From Karstenula rhodostoma CBS 690.94 (lineage: Eukaryota; Ascomycota; Dothideomycetes; Pleosporales; Didymosphaeriaceae), in contig MU001504.1 of assembly GCA_010093485.1 (NCBI GenBank), forward strand, positions 1,247,769-1,311,768: a stretch of DNA of 64,000 bases, given 5' to 3'. Positions 40,862 to 50,623 of the stretch are shown in pieces (within the stretch, counting starts at the first letter, position 1; each line of letters begins with the position of its first letter). The notes beneath the pieces are model-generated. The model did not search any database, was not told where the DNA came from, and saw only the letters and a list, made by a program, of their open reading frames with translations. The position numbers and the translations under genes were made by a program.

Positions 40862-42437
40862 TTTTAATTGATGAAAGCGTTGATAAAACTGTAGTATATA
40901 TAGCTATATTAATTTCTAAACGAGCATGAGCAGTATCGTTCCCAGCTCCACTATCTGTATTTGCAACGAAGTGGAGTCAATTTTTGCCCCCCACTTCGTG
41001 TTGGGACCTGTTTCGCCGTAGTCTGGGCGTAGCGCAATCTGCGCTTTCTGGCCCTAGACCAGATTAGAAAAGTCCAGATGCCGGTCCATGACCAACACGA
41101 TACCGAACAAATCGTGAAGAGAAATAGATTATGTGCGGAACACATACAGAAGCTGTTAATCTTCTTCGAGATGGATGGATGTTCATTGCTTATGTAGGTC
41201 GACGTTGGTCTTTGTGGCGTCTGTTGGCCGCGCCAAGCCGTTTTTCCTTTCCAGAGACCGAACAAGCTCTTTCCTTGTCCTCCCATCACCATAGGTAGGA
41301 CTAGATTTCATGGGCGTCTGCCCGCGGGACACCTTGTCCGAACGCCACGACTACGGCCTACCCAGGATTTGAGTTTGAGCACAGCGTCCTTGTGTGGGCG
41401 GAGTTGCTCCATGGCTCCCGGATGTTGCGATACAGATCCCTCAGACCTACGAGACCTTCAACTGTTCGAGATCGGAATCTAAACATATCATAGGAAGATT
41501 TTCGGAAGTTCTACACAGCTGCGCAATTGTTAAAGATGGAACTTGTCTAAACACTAGATCTTAATATATTCCCAGTCTTTAAATAGTAGGTCTTTGCGGT
41601 AGTTCCTCGCTGGGGCTGTTATGATGTTTCAAGAGGTGGCCGATGAGGCAATGAAGCAGTGCAGACAAATGATTGGATCAAAAAACGTTTGATCCAAGCT
41701 GTAAGTGTTTATCATGGCTCCTGTGATGCTTCAATCCCGATTACGTTGCTCAAAGACTTAGGCCGGCATGGGGGGCTAATGTGCACAAGTCATAGCTTTA
41801 ATGGCGACGGCACCCGTCTATAGACAAGCTGTGGAAACCGGACTAACGACCTCGCTATTTTTAGTTGACGCCAACTGGTACGCTGTAGTTTGAACGCGCA
41901 AACGACAACACGTCGATCTTCCGCAAAAACAGACTGTTCAATGAACCACAACCGACGGAGCCCCTGCAGTAAGCTGATGAATACGGGCTTGGTTGCAGCC
42001 ACGGCGCTAGTTCTAACTTGACGTGCCTATCAGATGTGATACCAGCCATGCAATGTGGCTGTGATCACCCCTCCCCATCTTCTTGGGTTTCAGCTCGAGC
42101 AAGGCACATTCGACTGCCAGCTTGTTATGCAACACAGGTCTCTCGGTCAGTCCTTTGCTTGATAAGAAAACGCAGCTTAGTTATTCCACGCTCAAAATCG
42201 AAGAAAGACGGTTTTGTACCGTCTGAAAAACTGCATAATCTAAAATCTTCCTGATGATCCGGAGTTCCAAGCCACCACCAACCTTTCCATAAGGCCGGGT
42301 ATTGGCACCAGTGAACAGGGGGAAGCGAGGAACTCGCAGTGCAACTCTAACTGATAAAAGCAGCACAGTACCACTATCTTCGGTCATCATCCGTTTCTCT
42401 AATCGTCCAGAAAAGTGCCCTCAACGTTCGAATCATC
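40862..42437. other. Intergenic, no supported gene
   Basis: Starts with a short AT patch and then has normal composition. The only structure I see is an inverted repeat, ACGAAGTGG and CCACTTCGT, at about 40966-40999, with a T-rich loop; this could be a DNA-transposon scar. Short frames on both strands resemble nothing known and overlap one another. The right end must hold the promoter of the next gene, but no clear TATA box is visible. Confidence 0.6.
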
Positions 42438-43796
42438 ATGGAGGCCGCTGCCGCGGTCGTCAGTTTTGTAGGCCTGGCAGGCCCCGTTGCGCAAGGTCTG
42501 AAGTTTTTGTATGACTTCACGACAGACATGAAGGACTGCCCAAAGGATATCCGCGAGATGAAGACAGATCTTGAGTTGGTTGAAGCCTTGATCACAAACG
42601 TGATTAAGCAATGCAACGAACGCGACTTGCGGCTTCGAGAAAGCGCAGCGCTAGCGCGTGCCATTGCTCACGCTCAGGAAAGCGTTGAAGACCTGAAAGA
42701 GGCACTGACTGCGTATGTGGTAAATGGAAGACATAGGCGATTCAGGTTTGCAGTCAAGTTCAGCCAAACCCAAAAGCTCAGAGCAAGCTTGGATAGGACG
42801 AAGACCATCATGTTTGAGCTCAAGAATCAGTTGCAAAGGTAGGTTGTTTTGAAATCGCCGCTATATGATTGTTAATATTGAGTAGTGACCTGTTCTACGA
42901 CATTTGCGATACAAACCAGAAAATTCTCCGAACAGTCGAGAAGACAAACATAGATCTGGAAACGCACGACAAAAGTGTTCACAACGTCGCGCAACAACTC
43001 CATAACCAGGCAAGAACCACGAATCATACCATGGACACGATCGGGCAGTCGGTGCATCTGGCAAGCGACAACTCGTCTGAAGGCCTGACAAATATCAAGC
43101 TTGTGGAGAAGCAGCTCGAGCGCATCACGGACTTGTTGACGGAAACCAAAATCTCTCCTTCACCGAGTTCAATGCCATCAACACCTGCACTATCACGCGA
43201 AATCAGTGATGTCTCTGTCGTATCGTCCCAGGAAACTACTGCCACCAGTGTCATGAGCTCCCCAAGCATGTCGCGGTCAGCCTCCCGGAACCCACGGGCA
43301 GTGGACATCAAATCAGAGCACCCTCTTCTACAATTCAAGAATACACAGGTAAGACCAAGTGCCAATACATTGTTACCGTTTTAAAGCAGTCGAACAGTTC
43401 CACTTCTTGGTCGCATGCATCTTTACACAGCGCAGCCGCAGCCAAAAACTCGCTTGTCAACGCGCCTCAGAGTGCCTGGCAGTATACCCGACGGCGGAGG
43501 CACTTTCAGCAGCATCGGAACAAACACTCAGTCAATACTTCGGCGGCATAGGCCTGCAGAACATGAAGCCACCACGTTTGATCGCGCTAGCTCAAGCATA
43601 CGCCCAGGATCCGCCCAAACGAGGTGTAATGCGTTCAAAGACCAAGAGAGGCTCTTGTCCGGAATCTGAGATCACACATTTACCATGGATCGGGGAGGCG
43701 TCGGTCAATGCTTGGTGGGTGTATTGTTGCGAAAGGACAGATGTAAAGACCCAGGAGAGGACACTGTTGGAATACATGGAGTATCTGAAGAAGTAG
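42438..43796 (+). CDS. STAND-type N-terminal domain joined to degenerate MBD4-like glycosylase domain
   Basis: I propose three exons: 42438-42838, 42883 (or 42886)-43348 and 43398-43796, about 420 residues. Intron 1 is GTAGGT...TTGAG or GAGTAG; intron 2 is GTAAGA...GAACAG. Exon 1 (MEAAAAVVSFVGLAGPVAQG, then DCPKDIREMKTDLELVEALI) resembles the helical N-terminal domains of fungal STAND/NLR proteins (SesA, PigL_N, HeLo-like). Exon 2 is helical, then Ser-rich and disordered. Exon 3 matches the HhH-GPD domain of fungal MBD4-type thymine/uracil glycosylases: FHFLVACIFTQR, YPTAEALSAAS, GIGLQNMKPPRLIALAQAYA, DPP, ITHLPWIGEASVNAWWVYC. The position of the catalytic Asp (LDKEL-type motif) is Glu in TQERTLLEYMEYL, and the HhH glycine is Trp (LPWIG). 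It is therefore probably not an active glycosylase. An alternative acceptor (exon from 43387 or 43390) would give a Ser/Ala-rich tail in another frame. Whether the two halves are truly one protein is inferred. Confidence 0.6.
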
Positions 43797-44217
43797 GCAG
43801 ACGCCAACCATCTTCCGGAACTATAGCGATTGGAAGTGCCGGAACTTCCAAATTGCGAGGGGATTCAGATTCACACGGCTTCAACACGGGCACCATTGAG
43901 ATTAAGAGTTGAACGTCGACGAGGACCCTGCTACGGCTTTATGAAAGAGCGCAACCATTCTCAGCACTTATCAACTATCATGAATCGCGCGCTGCAATAC
44001 ATCGTCACGAGACGAAGTCTTGCTTTGCGACACATCGCGAATGCGTTAGCTTCGGCGGTGACCGTCCGCTTAAGGAAAGTACCCAGCCCGTGCATTCGAC
44101 ACCGCTCGCACCTCCACCTTCTGCTATATAAACCCAGGGAATCCCATCTCTGGCTGCCTACACATACTCAACCACCCACGTCAAACTCCACCAACACCCA
44201 GAGACGAGAATTTCAAA
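43797..44217. other. Intergenic: promoter region of the small protein gene
   Basis: No gene is supported. It contains the TATA box at 44125-44132 and a C/A-rich leader up to the next start codon. Confidence 0.7.
44125..44132 (+). promoter_or_regulatory. TATA box of the 44.2 kb gene
   Basis: TATATAAA lies 86 bp before the ATG at 44218, followed by a C/A-rich 5' leader typical of well-expressed fungal genes. Confidence 0.7.
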
Positions 44218-44578
44218 ATGACCAAAGGCTCTGCCAACAACTCCTCCGGCTCCGGCTCCGGCTCCGGTTCTGGATCCGGCGGTTATCAAACCACCAGGTC
44301 TGGCACGAATAGCCAGGTATGTTCTGGGCTGGCGCGCTTGCATATACTCTCCAAATTAACACGTCGACAGGGCAACCATTACTGTCACCGCGACTACGGA
44401 ACGGACGCTTCCAACTCCAACTCGTACCACTACTCCAACTCCAACGGTAGCTACTACTACAGCAACCTCAATGTAAGTCTGGTCTCTTGGTATTCCGAAT
44501 TCGATGCTAAGATCATTCAAGGGCTCCACGTATTACAACGATGGTGCCGGAAATTCCCAGTACAACTCTGGCAAGTAG
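44218..44578 (+). CDS. Small Gly/Ser/Asn/Tyr-rich protein, three exons
   Basis: Exons 44218-44316, 44371-44472 and 44522-44578 are joined in phase 0 and give 85 residues. Both introns (54 and 49 nt) have GTATGT or GTAAGT donors, CTAA-type branch sites and CAG or AAG acceptors. The protein starts MTKGSANNSSGSGSGSG, encoded by a CTCCGG hexamer repeat, and then becomes rich in Asn, Ser and Tyr (SNSNSYHYSNSNGSYYYSNL), ending GSTYYNDGAGNSQYNSGK. There is no signal peptide or membrane segment. Short proteins ending in such YY-N-G repeats occur in many Dothideomycetes as far as I recall, with no known role. The unspliced frame also stays open through both introns, so an automatic call would give a wrong 152-residue protein. 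Confidence 0.8.
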
Positions 44579-45457
44579 ATCGTGTAGCACGATGCAGTCC
44601 AAAGATATTCAATGTTAGTGCTTTCTGGTATGAGGCTTTTGTCTTAGAGACATATATCAGCAAGTCTATGAGTTGAGTTTCGATTGTCCATTGGCGAAAA
44701 CATGGCAAGGGCATCAATTTTGGCAACGGGCTGTCGGTGTTTCCTCACGGAGGCAACATCACAGGCATCAAGGATTGTCTGACTACTAGTCATGGGTCCA
44801 GTCTTATATGCATATAGTACGAATACAGACATCCACTAGTCTTTTTCATGTGTAGACTTTGCGCCCGTGTGTGAAGATCTCATGTAATCCACTACTGCCG
44901 GTAGCGTGCTTGGAGGATGGAGGGTGTTTCTGAATAGACAGACTGCTCGTTGCCGCATTGTTACACCTCTTGCCTTACGTCCCATTCTGATTTCATGTAA
45001 CAGGAACATGCGGAAATCCTCCCGTCACATCTCAAACACAAGCAATGCACTGGAAATCTCTATTCAATGAACTAGTTTTACCTCTCGGCCCTGTGCTAGT
45101 CGCTTCCTTGTCAGTCCAACAACAAAGCGTGCTCACAATTTGACCTGACGCTGTACGTTAAAGACGCGCCAAAACAAGACATAGTGCGTTCCAAAACAAA
45201 AGGCTCGCGAACACTGACAAGATGAAGGACAGCAAAATCGTGGTGCATAATCAGAGTCCACGTTAGGTAACTTGATTGGGTCCAATTTTTGACGACTATG
45301 CCCAGAAAGGGGCACTGGGCAAAGACGCTTCAGGCAAGGAATTCAGAGCATCAAAATTGAGACCATACGCACATAGTACGAGTTATAGAAATTAATTATG
45401 GTGTTCCAGGATTGACTTGTTATCCATGGACTGAAAGCAGAGACTGACTATCAAACA
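44579..45457. other. Intergenic, nothing recognised
   Basis: The region between two convergent genes; it must hold their 3' UTRs. No long frame, repeat or RNA structure stands out. Confidence 0.6.
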
Positions 45458-46925
45458 CTACAAGCTCGAACCCGCTTTGAGGGCGCCCGGAAAGTTTTCC
45501 TGAACCGCATCCCACAACGGCTGTCCGCCCGCGGTAAGGTCTTTCCAAGCAGGACACGAGAGACTCAGAATCGGTGCAGAAAAGGTACTGGTGACCAAGT
45601 TGATCGGAGCCTCGAGTGTCTTAAGTAAAGGAGACAGCGAGTTTGGCAGGAACGTCTTGAGTACCTGGAATGAGAAGCAGAGGAGGTTGTTGTTCTCGAG
45701 AAGAGAGGCTGAGTTGAGGACGCCGCCAGTGATGTTTTGCATGTCAAAGCCACTGAATGAGTTCACTTTGCCGGTGTTGCCGCCGACACTGCAGACGACG
45801 TTAGTTTCGAGTTCCGCGGTAGGCATCATGCGAACATCACGTACCTTCCGAGCTCAGGATGCTTCAGCACCCAACTGACGATATCCAGGTTGAGCGAAAC
45901 CAGACCATATTCGGTCGGTTTTCTGTACCAGTTTTGAGGAATCGTCTCATGCCCCTCGCGATACTCAAGATTTCCCTTCGCATCGTCGTAAACGGCGAAG
46001 AACTTCTTGAACACATCTTGCGTGAGTACGCCATCCGGGTTTTCTGAAGAATGATTCGCGAGCAGACGTCCGCTGAAAATGTAGCCCGCATTGCGGCTGA
46101 CCATCCCTGTCACTGGTCCGTAGTAGAAGTTGGGGTTGTGCGCAACGCTGTATGCCAAACGGCGCGCTGCCTGATCGGCTAGCAGGTCCATCGATATAAC
46201 GCCGTTTTCATCGGCACGGTCGTGTACGTCGCGGAAGAGTGTCATGTTCATTTTCCAGGCGTTTCCAGTCATGTAGAGATCGTCACGCGTCAGAGAAGAA
46301 TCGGACTCGATCCAGTTGTGGGAGCCTTGTAGACCGCGCGGATCGCCTACGGAAGTCAGTACGGCATGTGAGGTTGTCGACGTATGTGTACGCACCCAGG
46401 AGACCGAGGACGTTGCCTAGTAAATTGTCGGCCCCGGGGCCTCCGATGGAGAAGCCAGGACTCAAAGCAAGTGGATTGCCCGTCCATACAGTTCCCATGA
46501 CACCGAGAATCAGAGCGAGATCCATGTGCATCCCATACACTTTCGTCGTTGTTAGCAATCAGACCCATCTAACATCCGACCCGACAATGAGGTTCGTTAC
46601 CTTGGTTGATAGCCGTGACAACCTCAGCGAAGCTGGTTATACCAGTGTGTGCGATATAGCCATGATTTGCTAACGCATTCAATCCCGGACAAGGACCACG
46701 CTGATCGTACTTGCCTGGTGCCTGGAAAGCGTACTTCCCAGTTACCTGGATAGGGTTCTTGGTGTTGACGATCAAACGTTTCTCGTTCTGATACTTTTCC
46801 ACCGTTTCTATGGCAGCTTGTAACTTTTCATTCGTAAGACCCCCAAGATTGCGAGCAGAAAGAGCTGGAAATGCGCCAGCAAGGCAGCTGGATGAAAGAA
46901 CGAAAAGAGTGGACCAGAACTTCAT
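45458..46925 (-). CDS. Secreted heme-thiolate peroxidase (chloroperoxidase family)
   Basis: Exons on the minus strand are 46925-46601, 46539-46396, 46346-45845 and 45788-45458, giving 433 residues. Introns are 61, 49 and 56 nt with CTAAC or CTGAC branch sites. Residues 1 to about 24 (MKFWSTLFVLSSSCLAGAFP) are a signal peptide. GPCPGLNALANHGYIAHTG carries the Pro-Cys-Pro heme motif, with Cys79 the proximal thiolate ligand of this family (Peroxidase_2). GLQGSHNWIESD holds the acid-base Glu170 and the Mg-binding region; here the triad is E-S-D where chloroperoxidase has EHD and unspecific peroxygenases EGD. Family members use H2O2 to halogenate or oxygenate organic substrates outside the cell; the substrate here is unknown. 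The upstream gene on the same strand begins 2.6 kb away. No frameshift is seen. Confidence 0.9.
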
Positions 46926-47963
46926 AATGAATGGACGAAGTACTTGTAGGTATCGGTGTAGTTCAAATGAGTGTACGAGATATTCGGGATCACATTACCC
47001 ACCAGAGGAGCAGCAAGCAGGGAGAGAGCTCACCCAACACTCGCATAGAGCATCACGGCGTCCCCAGCAGTCTCGCCGCACATACCGACCAACAATGCCG
47101 GACCGATAGATGAAAAGGAGGATTGTCGCACGCAACGGCTTCGACAGAAGTTGAAACTTCAATGACGATCCTCAGCCAAGCGGTACATCCGACCGGGTCA
47201 TCATCGGAAGAGCGCACTCCAACTTGGTGATCCAAGAGATCTCCCTTTGGAAATCTCCGAAATAGCAAGTGCAGTCGCAAACTGGTTTAGGAGATAAGCG
47301 CAGCAAGGTTTGCAAAGCCCTTGAGTGGTCTTTTACAAAGCAAAACGATCCCCTGCGAAGGAAGCGCGCCAGTCTCCTATCCTGCCAGCTCACTGTACAA
47401 ACACACCATGATTCGGGCATTCCCGAGTCATGATGCTGGCTTCTTGGACAGAACCAAGGCAGGATGCGCGAGGGGTTGTGGATGATGTGGCGTGCGCATG
47501 CGGCATGATCCTGATCACAGCCCATTCACAGTCCGATTAAGCCTAGATTAGGCCCCCGCATCGAGCCGTCCCTTGCCAACTTGCCCGTTTTGTCTTCCAC
47601 GGCGCATGGTCTGGACGTTGTACCATGCTTCTGGTAACGCACGGGCTCAGGTGGGGACACCTCGTTCGGCGCGTTGGCAGTTCCGTGTCTCAGGAAGGGA
47701 ATGCTGGATGAACGGGTGGGCAGACCGGGGTCTAAGCACCTACATAATTTAATTTTGTGCATTTTTTTTATTTTGAAGATCCATTACAAAGTTGTGCACT
47801 CTCTTCATCTCTGCGGCACAAGTCCCAAAAAGAAAAAGTGGGGCACCAGTAAATGTAGCTTCGAAGTGAGCTCATGGCTGTTGCGCTTGTGTAGAGACCA
47901 GAAATACCTCCTTTTCCATTATGTATGATTTATCCACCCTGCTAGAAAGATTGCATAGGCAGA
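46926..47963. other. Intergenic, upstream of the peroxidase gene
   Basis: Holds the 5' region of the peroxidase gene and the 3' UTR of the receptor gene. Short frames here have no recognisable similarity. A T-rich run near 47760-47775 is the only compositional feature. Confidence 0.6.
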
Positions 47964-49560
47964 TCAAACATGTTCCCTGCTTGTTGTTGATTTTCCCATC
48001 GGCCAACCATCGGAATGGTCACTTTCACAAGACTCCGCAGCGGAGAAGTTCGAACCGCTGATTCCCTTCGTCGTCGGGCTCGTCCACTTTTCCGTACGAT
48101 CCGAGTCTGGTCCATTGCTCTTAGGCGTACGTGCACCTTGGGTATCGATATCCACCAAGGGTACGAAATCGCGATCGTCTTTGGTCTGTGGTTTGACCGA
48201 AACTCTGACCGACTTATCAGTGGCTGGCGCATTCGTTGACCTAGATGCTGCAGTGGAGTCTTTCGAGTTCGTCGAGTTGGCCTTCGTGGAATGGAAGGTC
48301 AGCTTGATCTTGGGCCATGCCCTGGCGATGAGCATACGATGCGCAGGCATGCATCCACATATGATGGAGACGTCAATCTCAATCAGGCTCCAATATCCCG
48401 CTTCGACATAGTCCCATGAGATGTTCTGCGAGTTGGCAAAATGAACGAGCGAGTAGAGGCGCATTACCGAAGTGAAGATGACAATGATACCAACCGAGAA
48501 CATGGACATGACCATGAGCTTCCTTTTTATATTCATGTTCAATCCGGCGAGGTGCCTCAGCGGGAGGATCATGACCAAGACATCCAGGATAATGTTGATT
48601 GCGGCGGCGATCCAGCCTTGAAGATGGATATCGTTGCACTTGCCCTTGTGCAGACCGTCCCACTGAGTCCAGGCGAAGCTCACCGGAAGGCACTGGATAG
48701 TGGTGGCGAAGAAGAAAGCGATTGTGTACGCTCCACACAAAGCCATGACGCCGTATATCTGTAGGCGGAATTCCTTGGCGGGGAAGACTCGGAGGTAGAA
48801 GAAAAGGATAGATATCTTCGAAAGACCGAGCGCGAGAACGTAGAAGATCTCGCCCATGTAGTAGTAGCGAAGCACGTTGGTTATTTGGAAGTCTTTGAGC
48901 GTCCACATGTCTCTCCCCAAGCCATTGTCAACCACTGGATGAGGTCAGAGCTGTGGTAAACCTCTCTCACAAAGTCGAGTACTTACGCAGAAAGGCGAAG
49001 GCGGCTGGCGGAATTGCTAGACAGACCACAAGAGCCATTGTAGCATCGTCCCATGATATTTGACGGCCATGCAGAGTTGCTGCCATTCTTAGAATGAAAG
49101 ACAGCACTGCAGTAGCAACGCCAGCTGTACCAAGCACGATAAATTTTCGACCGCTGTATCGAACTGGGACTCCACAGCTGGTGCTCGATATATTTTTCGT
49201 CTCTGAAGGTCCAGTGGTCAGCTTAGTACTCTCACTGCTGTGAAATTGATCTTACGAAACAGTTCGTAGACAGTGCATGTCTTCATGGAACAAGCACCCA
49301 CGGCGGCGTTCAAGGCGGCGTTTGTACATAAGCACTCCGAAGTGAGGTTGGTGGCGCAGGTAGATTTAGGAATTTCGGACATGAAGCAAGTTAACTACAT
49401 AGGAATGTTAATCAAAGCCAACCAGATATTTAGAGACTTCACGAGGTGTAGAACGTACAGAACATGGCGGTAACTGCTTCGCCAGAGCTTGAAGCGCTGC
49501 CTGGGCATTTGCAGAGCTACCGAAGATGAAGAGAACAGTCAATACCGTCCACAGCCTCAT
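47964..49560 (-). CDS. CFEM-domain seven-helix receptor (PTH11-like)
   Basis: Exons are 49560-49459, 49394-49256, 49202-48987 and 48934-47964 on the minus strand, giving 475 residues; introns are 64, 53 and 52 nt. A signal peptide (MRLWTVLTVLFIFGSSANA) precedes a CFEM domain with its eight cysteines: LPPCSLTCF, STC, SECLC, GAC, KTC and TSC. Seven hydrophobic helices follow, starting at KFIVLGTAGVATAVLSFILR and ending near WSLIEIDVSIICGCMPAH, with the W-D-D and short-loop layout usual for PTH11-like receptors. The cytoplasmic tail of about 120 residues is Ser/Thr/Asp-rich. Such receptors sit in the plasma membrane and in plant pathogens take part in surface sensing; the ligand is unknown. A TATA-like stretch lies at about 49653-49668 on the minus strand, roughly 100 bp before the ATG. 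Confidence 0.9.
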
Positions 49561-50623
49561 GGTGTAGTTTCTGTACTAAGCCTCTGCATGCAGTAACGAG
49601 TGTTGTGAGTTGAGTTAAGACAAAAGAATGTGGCACGCCTTGAAGCCGTTGTATACATAGATATACATTCCGTTTTAACAAGCAAGTTTTCTTGTTAGGT
49701 CCCATTTTTCACCCGACACTGATTGCAAGGAAGATGGACCAGGTTGGCTTCGACACGGCTTTTTCCATAATTCTCCGAAAAGGTACTTGAGTGGACGGAG
49801 TAGGACCGGTTCCAGGAGATCGGAAGTACGAATGTGACTTAACGGTGAGGGGCCCTATATGTGCCTGTAGGATTAAGCCGCAGACGGCGCAGGTTGAAGA
49901 TCATGTCCAAGTCAGGCAAAGTAATGTGCTGTCAGCAGGGGCGGCCATGCAACCTCCCAAGAGATAAGGGTGCGGGGCGCATCTGGTTTCTCTCTTGTGA
50001 AAGGTTAGAAGGGGTCCCAAACACCCCTACCACGCTACTGTGGCACGCCCCCAACACTCATGGGAGGGTGTACAAATACACGGAGGCACAGCCAAATGAG
50101 GCTGCAAGCACGCGCGTGAAATGCCGACCTCTTGCGCCTGGTCGTCACACACCATACTTGGACAACGAAATAGCTGAGATACAAACGCTACACTGCGTGC
50201 GTAAGCCTCAGTGTTGCTCCCCTACACTCGGTCCGTTCAAGAACAGGAGGTTCGTTGCGGACCGTGCAATCCTGGTTGGGATGTTTCAGGCGCCGCGGCA
50301 ACGGCTAAACCGCTTCCCCGCATGGGCGTTGCTGTAGCGGGAGTAGTAGACATGCCGCAAACTGCAAGGATGATTTGGAAATGCACCGTTGACGATCTCA
50401 ATATCGACAGCTGTACCCGCCAGCTCGGATGATGCCGCTCCTCCCAACCGTGGTGTTTGCAAGCCATGGCGACGGCCTGTATATTAATCCTCCTTAAGCG
50501 CCGTTATCTTGGCTCTTCAGCCTGCGTTCACTCCTTCTTTTGCTAGGTTCTGGTACCTCAGTCTTTACCTCAGTCTTGATTTGTCGTTCATTAGTACCAG
50601 GGGTACCTTGCAGGTAATCCAAC
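49561..50623. other. Divergent intergenic region (receptor / GMC oxidoreductase)
   Basis: Shared upstream region of two divergent genes. It contains the TATA-like sequences of both and an exact tandem duplication of TACCTCAGTCTT (50554-50565 and 50566-50577) in the probable leader of the GMC gene. A frame of about 158 codons at 49861-50337 has no recognisable similarity and I do not call it. Confidence 0.6.
50480..50487 (+). promoter_or_regulatory. Candidate TATA box of the GMC gene
   Basis: TATATTAA lies 137 bp upstream of the proposed ATG at 50624. The position fits, but the match is not perfect. Confidence 0.4.

Noticed and set aside
40951..41292. 113-codon minus-strand frame
   Set aside because: No recognisable similarity, odd composition, overlaps an inverted repeat; probably chance.
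43830..44312. 160-codon plus-strand frame
   Set aside because: It runs through the promoter, the TATA box and the first exon of the small protein gene in another frame.
44218..44676. Uninterrupted 152-codon version of the small protein
   Set aside because: Both in-frame inserts have perfect donor, branch and acceptor sites, and splicing restores the repetitive composition through to a natural end.
49861..50337. 158-codon plus-strand frame
   Set aside because: No known similarity, lies in a divergent promoter region, and its residue composition is not protein-like.
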